DNA of 64,000 bases. Origin: Prinia subflava. Its lineage: Eukaryota > Chordata > Aves > Passeriformes > Cisticolidae. Position 1 is the first letter of the stretch. The number at the start of each line of letters is the position of its first letter. The notes beneath the pieces are model-generated. The model was given only the letters and a program-made list of their open reading frames with translations, did no database searches and was not told the origin of the DNA. Position numbers and translations under genes: made by a program. The stretch is taken from NCBI RefSeq assembly GCF_021018805.1, contig NC_086283.1, forward strand, positions 7,081,162 to 7,145,161, in the 5' to 3' direction. This document shows, in pieces, positions 38,221-50,672 of this stretch.

Positions 38221-41200
38221 TAGCACGTGATGCTTTTTCAGGTGGACATCTAATGAGACAGGGATCTGCTGGAGGATGGGTGTAAGAGTAGGAAGCATCA
38301 ACCAGTCTGTGTCAAAAATGTCTCATTTTTGAAATGTTTTATAAACCAAGTATTGAACACTGAAGCTGATACCATGTTGTAATGAAAAATACTGTTAAAA
38401 ATCATAGATTAAACTCCAAAAAATTCCTGAGACTGCAGTGGAAATAGCAAATATAACAGTAATAGTAAAAAAAAGCTCTATGTTCAGTCTGCGCCCTGAA
38501 TTCTGATTCTGTAGGGCCCATATCAGTTGTTTTTTATTATGTCTTCCTGCAGTTCTGAGTGCCAGCCAGAAATTTGGGTGTTTCTGTAGTTTTGAAGTTG
38601 CAAAGATTGTGTTTGTATTTTCGTCACAGGCTTACATCTTTCGTGTTACTGAAATCAGAAGCTCTGGTTGTTTTCTTATAACATGAGAGATACAGCAGTG
38701 TTAGGTTTTCTCATCTGTATTTTTATGTCCTGTTTTACCAGTTTACAAGAGTGGCATTTCCTTTGTGGTGGTTTTTTTGGTTGAGTATTTATTTGTTTTT
38801 TTGTACAGTATTGCATCACATCTCTAACATCATCAGTGAATTTCTGCTTCTCTGACAAGAGAATAGAAAGGAGCATTGTGGACAAATCAATGAGGGCTGA
38901 AATTCAGAAAATACATGTATTAAAGTGCATTGAGCAGTAAGTGAAAGTCAGAATGCTTTTGACTTTACCGGAAGCCATTTTCTTTTGTTTAAGAATGTCC
39001 CAGCTTTTTCTGCTACCGTATATATACTGTTACATACAGCAGCTACTTGACTCACAAGAAACTTAGCAGATTTTAATCATAACGTTTACTTAAATTAATT
39101 TGTGGAAATAGTAAAGCTGATCCTTGTTTTCTCATGCTCGGGCAATTGGTACACAGTCACATACCCTCTGTGCCACAGAATCTTTGTAGGACTGTTAGTG
39201 CTATTTTGTAGGCTTTCAAAGAAAAGCGTGTTCATCTTTAGAAGGAAGGGAAAGGGTAAGAGAAGATGGCAGTCTTACTGACTAATCAAGGAAAGAAAGA
39301 ATGTCAGAGAAAGGGAGATCCTCTTTAGCAGGTTCTTGCTGGGGACACTGGGCCTTGTGCTTTTTCCTGGGTGGTGGATTAGAGAGTTAGCAGTGACTCT
39401 TCTGCAGCTTCCAATGTGAACTGGTGGTTTTTGTGAGCAGCATTGTAAGTTTCAAAAAAAACCCCACCCCATCCCAACCTCAGCAAGAGCACTGCATGAG
39501 AAATGAATGTCTAAATTACAGTCTAAATGGTTTCTTGACATATTTTGGGTAGACTGTGTTCTCCTGCTTGTAGTTTATAAACTTGTCTGATTTATGTATT
39601 GCTATAAATCACTGACTTCTGAATACAGTTGTATGAATTTACAGCAGGAATCATTTATAATTTACTTGTTGTGAATGTTAACAGAGCTGTTTATCTAGAT
39701 TGCTATATAAATCAATTTTATGTTTCTCAGCTTAAATCATTTACATAATGTTGTTTAAGGCAGTCACCAATATTGTGTCAAAAATTAAAGTTTCTTTTTC
39801 TCTGCCTTAGGATTTTTAATAAAAACTTTAGACTATAAGGGAAAGAAATGAGATATTAGTAAAAGTCCTTTGAGAGGTGTTTGACCGAAATTTTCCCCAT
39901 AAGTCAGACATATTACAGGAGAAGAATAAAACATGTAAAAAGGAAGGCACTTCAGCAGTCGAAATGGTTCAGATTCACTCAAAATTCTTTTGTGTACTTG
40001 TAAAATTGTTGCAAGGTGAAATGTTAGCACTGTAAACTAGCATATGTAAACACTGGCTGAGAACATGGCCAAACTCAGCAGATGCCAAAACCACATTGCC
40101 TCAGTAGTTCAGATTTTGCATAGTGGACACAAGATTGAAATGAGTGTAGGAACTTTGAAATAGTTACGAAACGCAGCAGTGTTCCATAATGCTCTGTGTA
40201 ACCAACCTCCTATGATTCAGCATATCTGATCCCAATATTTTGCAGCAAATATAAGATGGACTGGGGACTGTTGTTCCAGTCAGATTCTTGTAATTTATTG
40301 AAGTCATGAGTCAGGTTTCAAAGAAAGAAAGTTCAGTTTTTATATCTCATTATTCTGTTGTTATGTGCTAAAGTACCTTTTCCCCTTAAAGTAATCTGCA
40401 GTATTGAATTAACTTAGACAATGGATGACATGCTATTAGTTGTGAAACCACAATTAAACTAAGCTGGCAAATTGATTCCCCTTTTGGATTTGTCTGGGTG
40501 ACCTTGGAATAGCTGGTTCACTTTTCTGGTTTGTTTCTGCAAGGGTGCTGCTGCCTTAGGCTGCCAGTCACACGGTGGGTGCTGCAGCTGCTGGTAGGGA
40601 TGACTGCACTGCATACCCCTCGATCCCAAATTAAAACGAAGGCTGAACCTTGCAAACTACATTCAGCCCTCTGGCTGCCAGCTTGCCATAGCCTGTGGCT
40701 GTTGTGGTGGGAATGTAGGAAAGCAGTGACTGTGTCTGAGAGGTTACTGTCACCTGTGCCTTCTGTGGGAGCTCTGTCTGATGGGAAATGTCAAGTCTGA
40801 CATGTCATGTTCCTTAGGAGCTGTGAGAGTGGATGATCCCAGTGGGACCTGGGACTGTCACAGTCCAACTGATTCTATTGGTTGGTTGGTTATCATAACT
40901 TGTGCTGGGGACTGGCTGGTCCTTCTTACAGAGGCATCATATGGGCTGTCTAACAGCCAGGAAAAATCTGCCCTCCTCTGTACTGACTATGGAGCTTTTT
41001 ACAGAACCTTCAACAGTGTTGTTTCTTCATGCTCTGCACTGAGACTGCCTTACTATTTTCAGTTCTGCTATCCCATCAATGCTTAGAACCTTTTGGGTGA
41101 GTTTGCAGCAGAACTTCCTGTATTAGGGCTAAAAGCAGATCTGTAGCAATAGGTATGTGGAGAGAATATATCTGTAAGAGAATATTGATAATTATGAATG

Positions 41201-44089
41201 TTTGTAAAACCAATATAAGTCAACTACTGGCTTTTTAAGAGGTCTCTGGATGTAACTTCTGCAAAAATATGTAGGTTGCAATGGCCTTTTGGAATACAAA
41301 ATTAACATCTTTCAGGAAATTAACTATAAAATTTCAGTTATGTGAAAAAATCATGCTGATCACACTCAGATAATTCTAAGGGAATGATGGCTGAGAAAGA
41401 CTGCAAGGATCAGTCTCCTGTTCTCTGGTATTGCATTCTCTTACCTGTCTATTCCTGTACACATATTTATAGTAATGTAAAATTTCATCAGAGTATGGCA
41501 ATGGGATTTTGATAGGAAAAAAAAAAGGTGGGGACAGGGGTCACCTGTCAGTAATCCTGAATATAGCTGGTTTTTTGATTTGACCCTGATTTCGGCTTTG
41601 TTCTTGGCTGGCAGGTGCCTGGAGGCCTTTCAGTCTGCTTTAGGAGACCTTGTTTTAAAAACAGTAGTATTTTTGCCTAATTATGAATGCAGATTTTGCA
41701 TGTGTTTGAGATTTACAAGGGCTTGCATATGTGAAACAGGCTATAACCTCTCCTTGGAAATGTATGGTAGTCTGGAGTAGATAATTACACTTTGAGAAAA
41801 GAGCCTCTGTTTCCAGTGAAAACACTGTAAAGTTATTTCAGAAATGCTCTGACCTCAGACGTTTCATATAACTTACACAAAATGCTTTCACATTTGTTCG
41901 GCAGCTCGCGGCTTGATCTCTGCCATCTCATAAACGAAAGCACAGAAGTCTCCCTGGGAAAAAAGCAGCAAGTCTATGCAGTGGCCTACAAAACTAGTGT
42001 TATTTTATTCACTCTGTGCTTTGTGTCTGTACCCTTAAACAGAAGAAACCTTGCCCTCCTTTAAACAAATCTGTCTCCTAATCACACCCCACCCCCACAA
42101 ACCCAACTTTCCCTCAAGATTTTTCTTGCTCCCTGCCTCCACTCCATGTACACACACTAATAAACTCTGTAGTAAAAACCTTGGGAGAATTTCTCAGCAC
42201 AAATGGAAAGAAGATGTCAAAGGCTGAGGATAGGAATTTTCTGTTTAAAGTTGGAAAAAAACAATAGAGTACAATTGAAACAGTGGGGGAAAATCCAGAG
42301 ATGGGTGAACAAGCCATGAAAGTATTCCATTAATTTTTATTTTGATGAAACCCCACTGGTTCTCTTCACTTGCATCCAAAAGAGCCATTTTTGTTTGCAG
42401 TTGTTTATATGTTTTTCAAGACTCTTGAGGAAGGCAAAAGCATTGCAAATACAAGTGAAGAGGCTTGTGACAATGTTCACACCAGAAGTGCTTTTGTGAG
42501 CTTTTGAAAAGCTGTTTTTAACTCCTGGTACAATAAAATTGTCAGACATTTATGAAGACTTCTGTGAAAAATTTGTATGCTGGAAGGGTGACTCAACAGA
42601 GATGACTGTGTGTGCCACCCAGGGAGAGAAAATACCAAGTAGTAAAAAACAAAACAAATTCTGATCATGATGTGCACAGGTCGTTTTTAGAAAATCCTGC
42701 ACAGAAAAAGGAGAAGAAAAAAGAGAGATACGATTCAGTCTTATTAAAAAGCATGTTTGAGTATAGATTGTACTTTCAGAGAATTTATAGTAGAGGAGAA
42801 TAGGCAGGGTAAGGGAAGGGGACAGCTGTGCACTGGAGATGGCTGAGCAAATTGCCAGCAGTCGTACCAGAGAGACAGGGCAGTAGCCCTGCAGATCTGG
42901 TGGCTGAACCACTCATGGGAGCTCTCACTTGTTTCTGTTCCAGTGAGCCAGCTTAGTTCAGGCAACTGATGTGATCTCTCCCGTTGTAATTTATACCAAC
43001 AGGCAGAGCTGTGGCAAGCATGCTTCAGAAGAGTTATGAGCCAAAACCCATCAGAAGCAGGGCCACTCTTGGGCATAAGAACAGCCCTGAGCATCTAAAT
43101 GAGGGCAGGAACAGCTCCCACAAGGCAACATCTGTTTACAGTCTCAGTCATGTCACGTTATCTCTAATTTCATGCCTAAGGCCTGAGAAATAGGATTCTG
43201 ACTGTAGCAGATAGGGGTCATGCTACTTGCACTTTGCAGCCAGTAATATATTCAGAGCCAGTAATGGCTTGATAATTCAAGGAGGTAGAACACGTGAGCA
43301 CAAGCCTTTTGCTTGTGCTTTACTGTCACTGTGGAGAAGGCAGCAACAGCCTGCATTGACTGATTTTAATTTTTCCCATCTTGCAATTACTGTGTTGGTG
43401 ATGGTATGTGTTTACAAATTCACAAGCTCAGTGGCATGTATGTGTAAGTTTTAAAGCAGACCTGCTCTATTGCAATGTCACGTCACAGTACACGTGTGTG
43501 GAGACTGTAGCTAAAAGTAGACAGTGCTGCACTTAGTTTTCAGTATGTATGTAAACATGTGAACTGGGAAAGGACAGTATGGGTTAAAGTATAAAAAATA
43601 ATATATATGGAGAGACCTTAAAGGTGCAGCCAGGTTTTATCTATTCATTAAATTATTTTGTTTAATTTTTTTTAAGAGGCCAAGGGCTTGCAGGGCAATG
43701 CAAAGTGGGCAGGGGTCATAGTTAATTGAGCAGATAGTTTCCACTCAGCTGGCAGTGAGCACTTTCCTTCCTGAAGGAGACATGGGGACATCAGGAGGCA
43801 GACTTGTTTCTGTGTCCTCTGCAGCAGACAGAAGAGAAGGCTATGGAAGCAGAGGCATATGCTTTAATTCCTTGAAAGATTTAGGAGCAGATGGTCTTCT
43901 CTGGCATGCATCAGAAGCCCTTAAAACTAAGCAGAAAATTGGCTACAACAGGGATTCTCAAAGACTTGCTTGTGGTTGATCACGTCTTTAATACACCTCA
44001 GACTTACCTCTGTTCCACTGCATTTATGTGAACCACATGAGTTTTTACCAGTGTTGTTAGTGACAATCTTTCCTTGTTCTGCATACAGC

Positions 44090-44122
44090 CACACACATGC
44101 ACACACACACACTGCCACACAC
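44090..44122 (+). repeat. Interrupted CA-rich repeat
   Basis: CACACA runs interrupted by atg and tgc, seen directly. Confidence 0.8.
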
Positions 44123-44995
44123 TCTCTTTCTGTTATCACAGTGAACTATGCTGGCTTGAATGGCTCCTTCTCTGTTTACAGCTGCTTTCATATGTATCTC
44201 AGGTCCTTCTTTGTAATGAAACACCTGCATGTCTTTCAGAAAGCTGGAGGTAGAGTCTGCACTATGTAAGCAGACAGTTTTTTGCAGACTGATAGCATTT
44301 TTATTCACAAGATACTAACCCAAAAAGCTAGTGGTTTAGAAACCTGCTGCTAGCTTTCTGGAAAGTGCTAAGTAAAAATAGAATAGGAGAGGACCTCCTA
44401 TTTGTGATTCTGTCACCTTACTGTTCATTGGGTGATAAGTAACAAAAAGCAATACCCCTACAAAATCATATTACACAAAGAGCTCATTTTGCCTAAACAG
44501 TCTGCTTGAGACTAAACATCAGTATTGCCAAAGAAAGGAATGAAAACCCTTTTAGAATTTTGAATCCATTTTTCTTTGGCAATCTAAGAGAAGAAGGGTG
44601 CCAAAATACATGACAGATGTATATATTTTTGAATTTATTCAGTGCACTTGCAAAGAGCTTTTACAGTCTAAGAAAACTTTTATTATCTGATAGGAGATAA
44701 ACTATTGTCCCTAAGTGAAATCTGTAGATATTTTGCCATTTCAGGCATAGTTTTTCTTGTCTAAGGAGACTGATTCAACACACAGGGTTAGCAAACTATT
44801 CAAGAAATAGTGTGCAGTTCCTGTTATTGGTACACTGAAGAAACCATCTCTGGAAGAGCACCGGCATTTGGAGTTAAAAAATTATAAGGAAATAAATTGT
44901 TGGGAAGAAATTGCAGATTGGCACAGATCTGTTTCTTTGCGCGTCCCAGGACTTCATCAGTATCAGTAATTAATCTTTGCCTTTGTTTCTTTCAG

Positions 44996-45022
44996 GGCCC
45001 TCCTGGTCCAAAAGGCGAGAAG
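44996..45022 (+). CDS. COL25A1: COL25A1 exon: COL1 triplets GPP-GPK-GEK
   Basis: This is a 27-nt phase 0/0 exon between acceptor gtttctttcag and donor gtgagt (45023). It reads GPPGPKGEK, three perfect triplets. Human has GPPGPKGDK at this place by my recollection, a conservative Glu/Asp change. The next exon follows after only 165 nt of intron, so the two form a tight pair between very long introns. Confidence 0.95.
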
Positions 45023-45187
45023 GTGAGTTGATGTTCGGGTGATTCTTACAAGGTGCCTGGAAAGCCCTCCCAGCATGAACTCAAGAGACTGTTTGTATTG
45101 ATGCAGTGAAATGTTAGATTATGTAAGAGAGCTGGGTAGCACACAGATGCTGTGTTAAACCTATCATCTCATCTTTCCACTTTGCAG
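45023..45187 (+). other. COL25A1: Short intron, 165 nt
   Basis: Bounded by gtgagt and catctttccactttgcag. Nothing else is seen. Its small size suggests the two neighbouring exons are recognised across the intron and spliced together. Confidence 0.9.
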
Positions 45188-45214
45188 GGAGATCAAGGTG
45201 ATCAGGGCCCTCGG
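45188..45214 (+). CDS. COL25A1: COL25A1 exon: end of COL1, GDQ-GDQ-GPR
   Basis: This is a 27-nt phase 0/0 exon between acceptor ccactttgcag and donor gtaagc (45215). It reads GDQGDQGPR, and its last Arg is the residue before NC2 in human COL25A1 as I remember it (GEQGDQGPR then MVFP). It closes the COL1 triple helix. The next downstream exon is either the candidate cassette at 56364 or the NC2 exon at 57278. Confidence 0.95.
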
Positions 45215-48200
45215 GTAAGCATCTTAAAAAAAATGTTACACTTCCCCTTCGCTGAGTAGGCAATTAGTCTTTAAGTGCAAAACTAAATTAAAATACACTG
45301 TCTGAGCTAATTACGCTTATTAGCTGCATTTACCCTGCATGTTGAAGTGTCTGCAGGACAGTAATACTGAACGTGAGCAGGAAGTGTCTGGGAAGATTTG
45401 AGTGATCCCATAGTGTACAGTTTCCAGGTTCCACAGTGATTTTGCTCTGCTGTACAAAGCTGGCTTTTCTAACCAAACCATTCAGTTTCCCCAGCAATGT
45501 GTTCATGCCATGCATGGGCTTCCACAGTGCAGAGGGCCAGGCTTCTAATAAATGGATTTTGTGTAAAATGTAGCTAATATTTAGTGAATTACAAACAAAT
45601 ATAATGTATGCATGTATTAGCTTTTTTTCTGACATATATGTATTTAATATTTTTAATAATAACAATAGTACCACCTTGTAGTTACAATCCAGACAGTTAG
45701 AACATGGTTTATTTAGGAAATGAGAAGGTTCTTTTAATTTTTAAATGTCATGTGTATTTTAACAGAGAGATAGAGGAAAACAGGAGTGTAAGTTCGAATG
45801 GATTGGCTGTGCTAGTTCACTCTTTACATCTGTGCTTCATTAGAAAACGCTTGGTTACGTTGTTCAGATGATACAGTAACTCTCTTTGGTTACATGTTTG
45901 TAATTTTACCCATAACAGTATGTTCCATGGATTATTTTCTTCTGTTAACTATGTTAAATATTTTGAATTTGCGGCTTTATTTCATTCTACTGTTTTGTTT
46001 CTTATAATTTCATTTAATTGGATTTTATTTTTTTCAGCCAGTATGATTATCTAAAGTCACAACATGCTTTTACAGCTGATTTTGATGTTCCATGAACTAT
46101 CAGGGTGTCCTGTTATGCTTGGTGCTGTTATGGCTGCACACCATAAAGACAGTGGCCTGAGAGTGAACAGCTTTAAATAGTATTTCAGTTGAAACTCAAT
46201 AAGAGTTAGAAAACTACTTAAATAAATAAAAGAAAGAGTGTAACAATGAGAGCAACGTGCTTTTTTTCTAGGTAATACACAAACTAAAAGTTCTGAATAA
46301 TGTAAATATTTCCTTTAAACTTCTAAGCAAATTTAGTGTCTCTCAGAGGCCATCCTGGGCTGTATATTTTGTCTGGTTCTGTGCTACAGAGCTTCACGGG
46401 GAATGTGAGGAGAGAGATGCAGGAGAGGAGAGCAGTGCAGTGCCTGTAGCATAAGAGAGGATGCTCCATTCAGGTGGCATAAGACAGGCTCGAGTGTAAG
46501 TGCTTGCACTGAGTGGCCTTACATGCAGAAGAGATGTGTGTTCTTATATTCACAGCTGTGGCTTTAGATTCAAAAGACCAGGAGAGCAAATTTGATGGAA
46601 GTATCAGAGAGGAATGCAATAAAAAGTATGGAAAAGCAGGGTTGTGAAAAGCATTGCATAGCTGAGGATAAGAATCTGGAATTGTGTCTGCCAGAGAAGT
46701 TTCCAGGGGAAGACCCAAAGGTCTGAACACTGAAGAACAAATGAAATGGTATAAACACAAGAGAACAATGATGCAGAAATCTTGGCAAAATGTTGAAGAG
46801 ATGTAAGAATATCTGTTGGCAATGCCCAATAAGAAGATGCAGGTTTGGTCAGTGTTACTGCAGGGGTACCCAAGATATGCTCCATATACAAGTAGAGTCC
46901 TACTGAGCCATACAAATCATAGTTATGACTATTTGTAGGTTTGGTAAATCAAGTGCAGATAAAGGGCAGAAAATATCCAGCCTGAAGAATTCATATATAA
47001 GGACATCACAAAGTTGTATTTGCTGCAGCAGCTGGCACTTGAGACTGAGTTCTGTATCTGATTACAGAAAAGGAATTCAATCAGGTCAGCAGTGGAGAGG
47101 AAGAGGTGGTAACTAGCATCTTGTGGACATGCTGAAACTTTACCAACTCTTTAGTCAATGCAGGTTGTAGTAGCATATCTCCTTTTTAAGTACATTGGTC
47201 AAACTTGGGAAATTTGCCCAGAGTTGTTGGCTTTCCCTTAATCTATTTTCAATGTATTCTACAGCCTCTTCTCCTTTTTTTCCCTCCATATTTCACAGGT
47301 AATAAGTACTATGAAGTCTCTGACCATTTTATATTTCATGGTACAGCAGTTAGCTCTTCTGATAACTGTCTGCAGGGTGACTGCTCAATCTGCTGTGCCA
47401 GGGGATTTACAATCTAATTAATAGAATTTTTATGTGTAAGCCACTCATGCTCCGAATGGAACTAAGCCCATTTAGTCCTGCTTGGTTACCTTTGCACATA
47501 GTTTTCCATCACTGCACACGTAAAGTAAATGGATTTGGAGGTAATGGCATACAATATTATTTTTGAGAAATATTATACCTGAAAGTAACTGGGGCATGAC
47601 ATTAACACTTGGATTTGACAAGTTTGCAGACAGATTGGATATAGTATCTAAGAGCAGTGAACATTTTAATGCTAATTCATCTTTTACAGGTAAGGAGCCT
47701 GAAGTTTCTTTGAGTTTATATTTTTATATCCTGGCTTGAAACAAGCATTTAACTTAGCAAGACCTGTTAGTGTTCCAAGCTACGAATGAAATTTCAAAAT
47801 GACTGTTTTTTCTTTAGAAAAGCTACTTTCTTTCCCCTGGGCATTTTTGTAAAAGAAACCAAAATAAAATGTAAAGACTGTCCAAGTGAAGACCTTAAAA
47901 TTCCAGAAATCTGCTGAAAAGAAAATAGAAAGGTGTTTATGAAAACATTTTGCAAGAGGCAAAGATATTGCTGCTTTATGTTCCACCCAAATTTTTCACC
48001 GTGAGATTTTTTAGGGATACTTATTTCTGAAATAATTTCAAAACCGTAAAAGTAGTAATCAGTTATCTCAAAATATTCATAGTTACTGGACATGTAGAAT
48101 ATATACAGAACTGCTTTGAAGTTCAGGTTTTCTTGAAAGTACCTTCAATAAACTCATACACTAAGAACTCAGCCCTGCAAATACCACGCAGGGGTCAGGC

Positions 48201-48246
48201 TCCTCTATTTTTAGAATAATGTGGCTGGGTTTTAATGTTGTGGTGG

Positions 48247-48288
48247 TTTTGTTTTGTTTTGTTTTTTCTGTTTAGTTTTTTTTTAAGA
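48247..48288 (+). repeat. (TTTTG)n and T-rich simple repeat
   Basis: Several GTTTT units, then T runs, seen directly. Confidence 0.8.
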
Positions 48289-49010
48289 ATCTGAGGAGTT
48301 TTCTTAAGTAATGTAATTACTTATTCAGGAGAAATCTATGGATCAGACTCCTTCATTGTGCAGAGGTTCTAGTTCATAATGCCATGTGCTTGGTCTACCA
48401 ACGTCCATACTGTGTATCAAATATGAGCCAAAACACATTCTAGTAGTGTGAGTGTTATAGGAGTTCATATCCAGAGTGTGAGTTTGAGCAGCAAGTTGAT
48501 ACAGTTTTTAATCACATGAGACCACGAATAAGCTAGTGATAATGAGTCCTGGTCTTATTTTGAGAAAACTGTTTTTTTATTTCTATATTTTTTATACCAG
48601 ATCTCTAATTACTCTAAAGTTCTGGTTGACATTTACATTTAGGTCAAATGCAGAACTAGCTTTCCTTGATACCAGTGTAAGAAGTGGTAATGTTAGTATA
48701 TCTTTCGGATGCTCTTCTTTTTGCAGAGGGCATGGCTTCATGAAGATTAGCTTTACTGTACTGAGCCATGAGAAAATTAAAAATGATGGAGTTAAGCCTG
48801 TAGACTGTTAGAATAAATGGCGATACCAGGTTGCTCAGTTCCAGTTGTTCAGCTCTAAGCTAATTTAAAAAAAGCCTTTTAAAATTTCAAAATAGTAGAA
48901 TTTCAAAGGATATATTGTCCAAGTAGAGAATGGTTCTTGATAATGGAAATAGGTCTTCCGAGGTGAATGTTTAGGAACAGAAAAGCTAGTATGGAATGTC
49001 TTCCTGGATG

Positions 49011-49648
49011 CGGAGGGGAACTTTGTAAGCAAGGATGAGGAAAAGGCTGATGAGGTACTTAATGCCTTCTTTGCCTCAGTCTTCAGCAGAAAGACTGATT
49101 GTCCCAAGGGCAATCAGCCCCCTGATGTGGTAGACAGGGATAGGGAGCTGAATAGATCCCCTGCAATCCAGGAGGAAGTATTTAGACCTGCTATGCCACT
49201 TAGAAACTCCCAGCTCTCTGGGGCCAGATGGGGTTCACATGCAGATACTGAGGGAGCTGGTTGAAGAGCTGCCCAAGCCACTCTCCATCATTTATCATCA
49301 CTCCTGGCTGACTGTGGGGGTCCCAGATGTCTGGAGGTTGACCGTGTGACACCCAGCTACAAGAATGGTTAGAGGACATTGAGAGAACTACAGCCCTGTC
49401 AGCCTGACCTCAGTGCAAGGAAAAATTATGGAACAGATCATCTTGAGTGTGATCATGCAGCATGTGCTGGACAACCAGGGGATTGGGCTCAGGCAGCATG
49501 GATCAGGAAAAGCAGGTCCTACCTGGCCAACCTGATAACCTTTCATGACCAGGTGACCTGCCTAGTGGGTGACGGTGGTGTTCAGCTGAAAGTTGGACTT
49601 AATGATCTTGGAGGTATTTTCCAACTTCAGTGGCTCCATGATATTTAG
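49011..49648 (+). mobile_element. CR1 LINE remnant: decayed reverse transcriptase part fused to 3' tail
   Basis: On the plus strand the stretch from about 49052 reads EVLNAFFASVFS. About 49255 onward reads LVEELPKPLSIIYHHSW, and about 49381 onward reads ENYSPVSLTSVQGKIMEQII. These are the CR1 ORF2 segment that leads into the N-terminal reverse transcriptase motifs. In-frame stops and frameshifts separate them, so it is dead. After a LVGDGG-like codon run (about 49560-49575) the sequence jumps to a 3'-tail-like end (ttggacttaatgatcttgga, about 49593-49612). The catalytic core and most of the 3' UTR are absent, which implies an internal deletion. The 5' boundary is approximate. Confidence 0.88.
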
Positions 49649-50631
49649 TCTTGTCTCATCCTTCATAAAATGACATAATAAATATCTTTTGTCCTTTGGT
49701 TCAGATACATGAGAGATTTCTTGCTTATCAGGGCTAGAAATCATTAGCTAGAAGCTGGTTTTAAGTTGGTTTTGGTCTCAGTGAAATGAGATACCACCCA
49801 GAAGCCACACGTAAGTATTTTCATAAAATAATTTTCTACTATGTTTAAGTAAATTTTCCAGTTGGCTGGGGTGGCACAAACCTGATAATATCTCTAAAAT
49901 ATCTTAGGCAGGAAAGATGAAGTTCTAGAAAAAACAGGAACTCAGAAGTTTACCTTGTTTTGTTAACCCTTATTGACTTGAAGATTAAAAACATTCCGTG
50001 AGTCCTGTTAAAACAGTTAGGTTCTGATAGAGGTATAATGCTCTTTTCTAGTTAACTCTTTCCCCTGTTTACTTTTTAATATATTTGCTACTTACTTGCT
50101 TCCTGATAGAGAGAAATCATTGCTGTGCAAGTTCTACTCTTTTATACTAACAGACTATTTCAAAATTACCTAATATTGACAAAGTAGTCCTGGAAGCAGT
50201 CTGTTTACTGAAATAAGTACATATAAATGTGTGTGTATATATAGACATAAGCTCTCTTTTAAAATGAAGTATTGCTTCACTTGTTCTATTATAGACACAA
50301 CTTTTATAAACTATGCCATATTAAATGGAAATTAAAGGTGTGCAAGCAGTAAATTTTGACCTAATTTTTTTAAACGAAAATTTTGAAAAAACTTATTTTA
50401 ATATATGTGCATTATTATTAGTTAATGTATTTCTAGGAAATATAAGTATTTTGAGCCTTTTCCTGCACCTAGTGACAATGCATGGAAAAACCAGTATTCG
50501 TGTCCTTAGAATCAGGACCTTAATCATAAATTAGAAAATACTAGTTACTGAATGATGAAACCATGACCATTAACTTTTCACCCCCCTTTAAAGCCATCCT
50601 GTTTTTTACTATATGGGAGATTTGGTTTTGG

Positions 50632-50672
50632 TTTGTTTGTTGTTGTTGTTGTTGTTTGGGTTTTTTTTTTTT
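50632..50672 (+). repeat. (TTG)n repeat followed by poly-T
   Basis: GTTTGTTTGTTGTTGTTG units, then GGG and a T run, seen directly. Confidence 0.85.

Larger units (their letters stand above)
26713..44995 (+). other. COL25A1: Largest intron in the window, 18.3 kb
   Basis: No further collagen exon was found. Contents: a perfect 16-bp palindrome (30469-30484), an LTR-like fragment (31236-31570), poly-A (33802-33821), a CA microsatellite (37710-37744), a CR1 fragment on the plus strand (37933-38220) and a CA-rich patch (44090-44122). The stretch at about 27,700-28,900 and the one at 40,540-40,900 are somewhat more GC-rich, but I recognise nothing in them. Confidence 0.8.

Noticed and set aside
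45766..45787. 22-nt segment between ttttaacag and a perfect gtaagt, exon-like
   Set aside because: It does not begin with glycine, is not a multiple of three, and after inclusion the NC2 exon would hit a stop within a few codons. At most it is a poison exon; no positive evidence.
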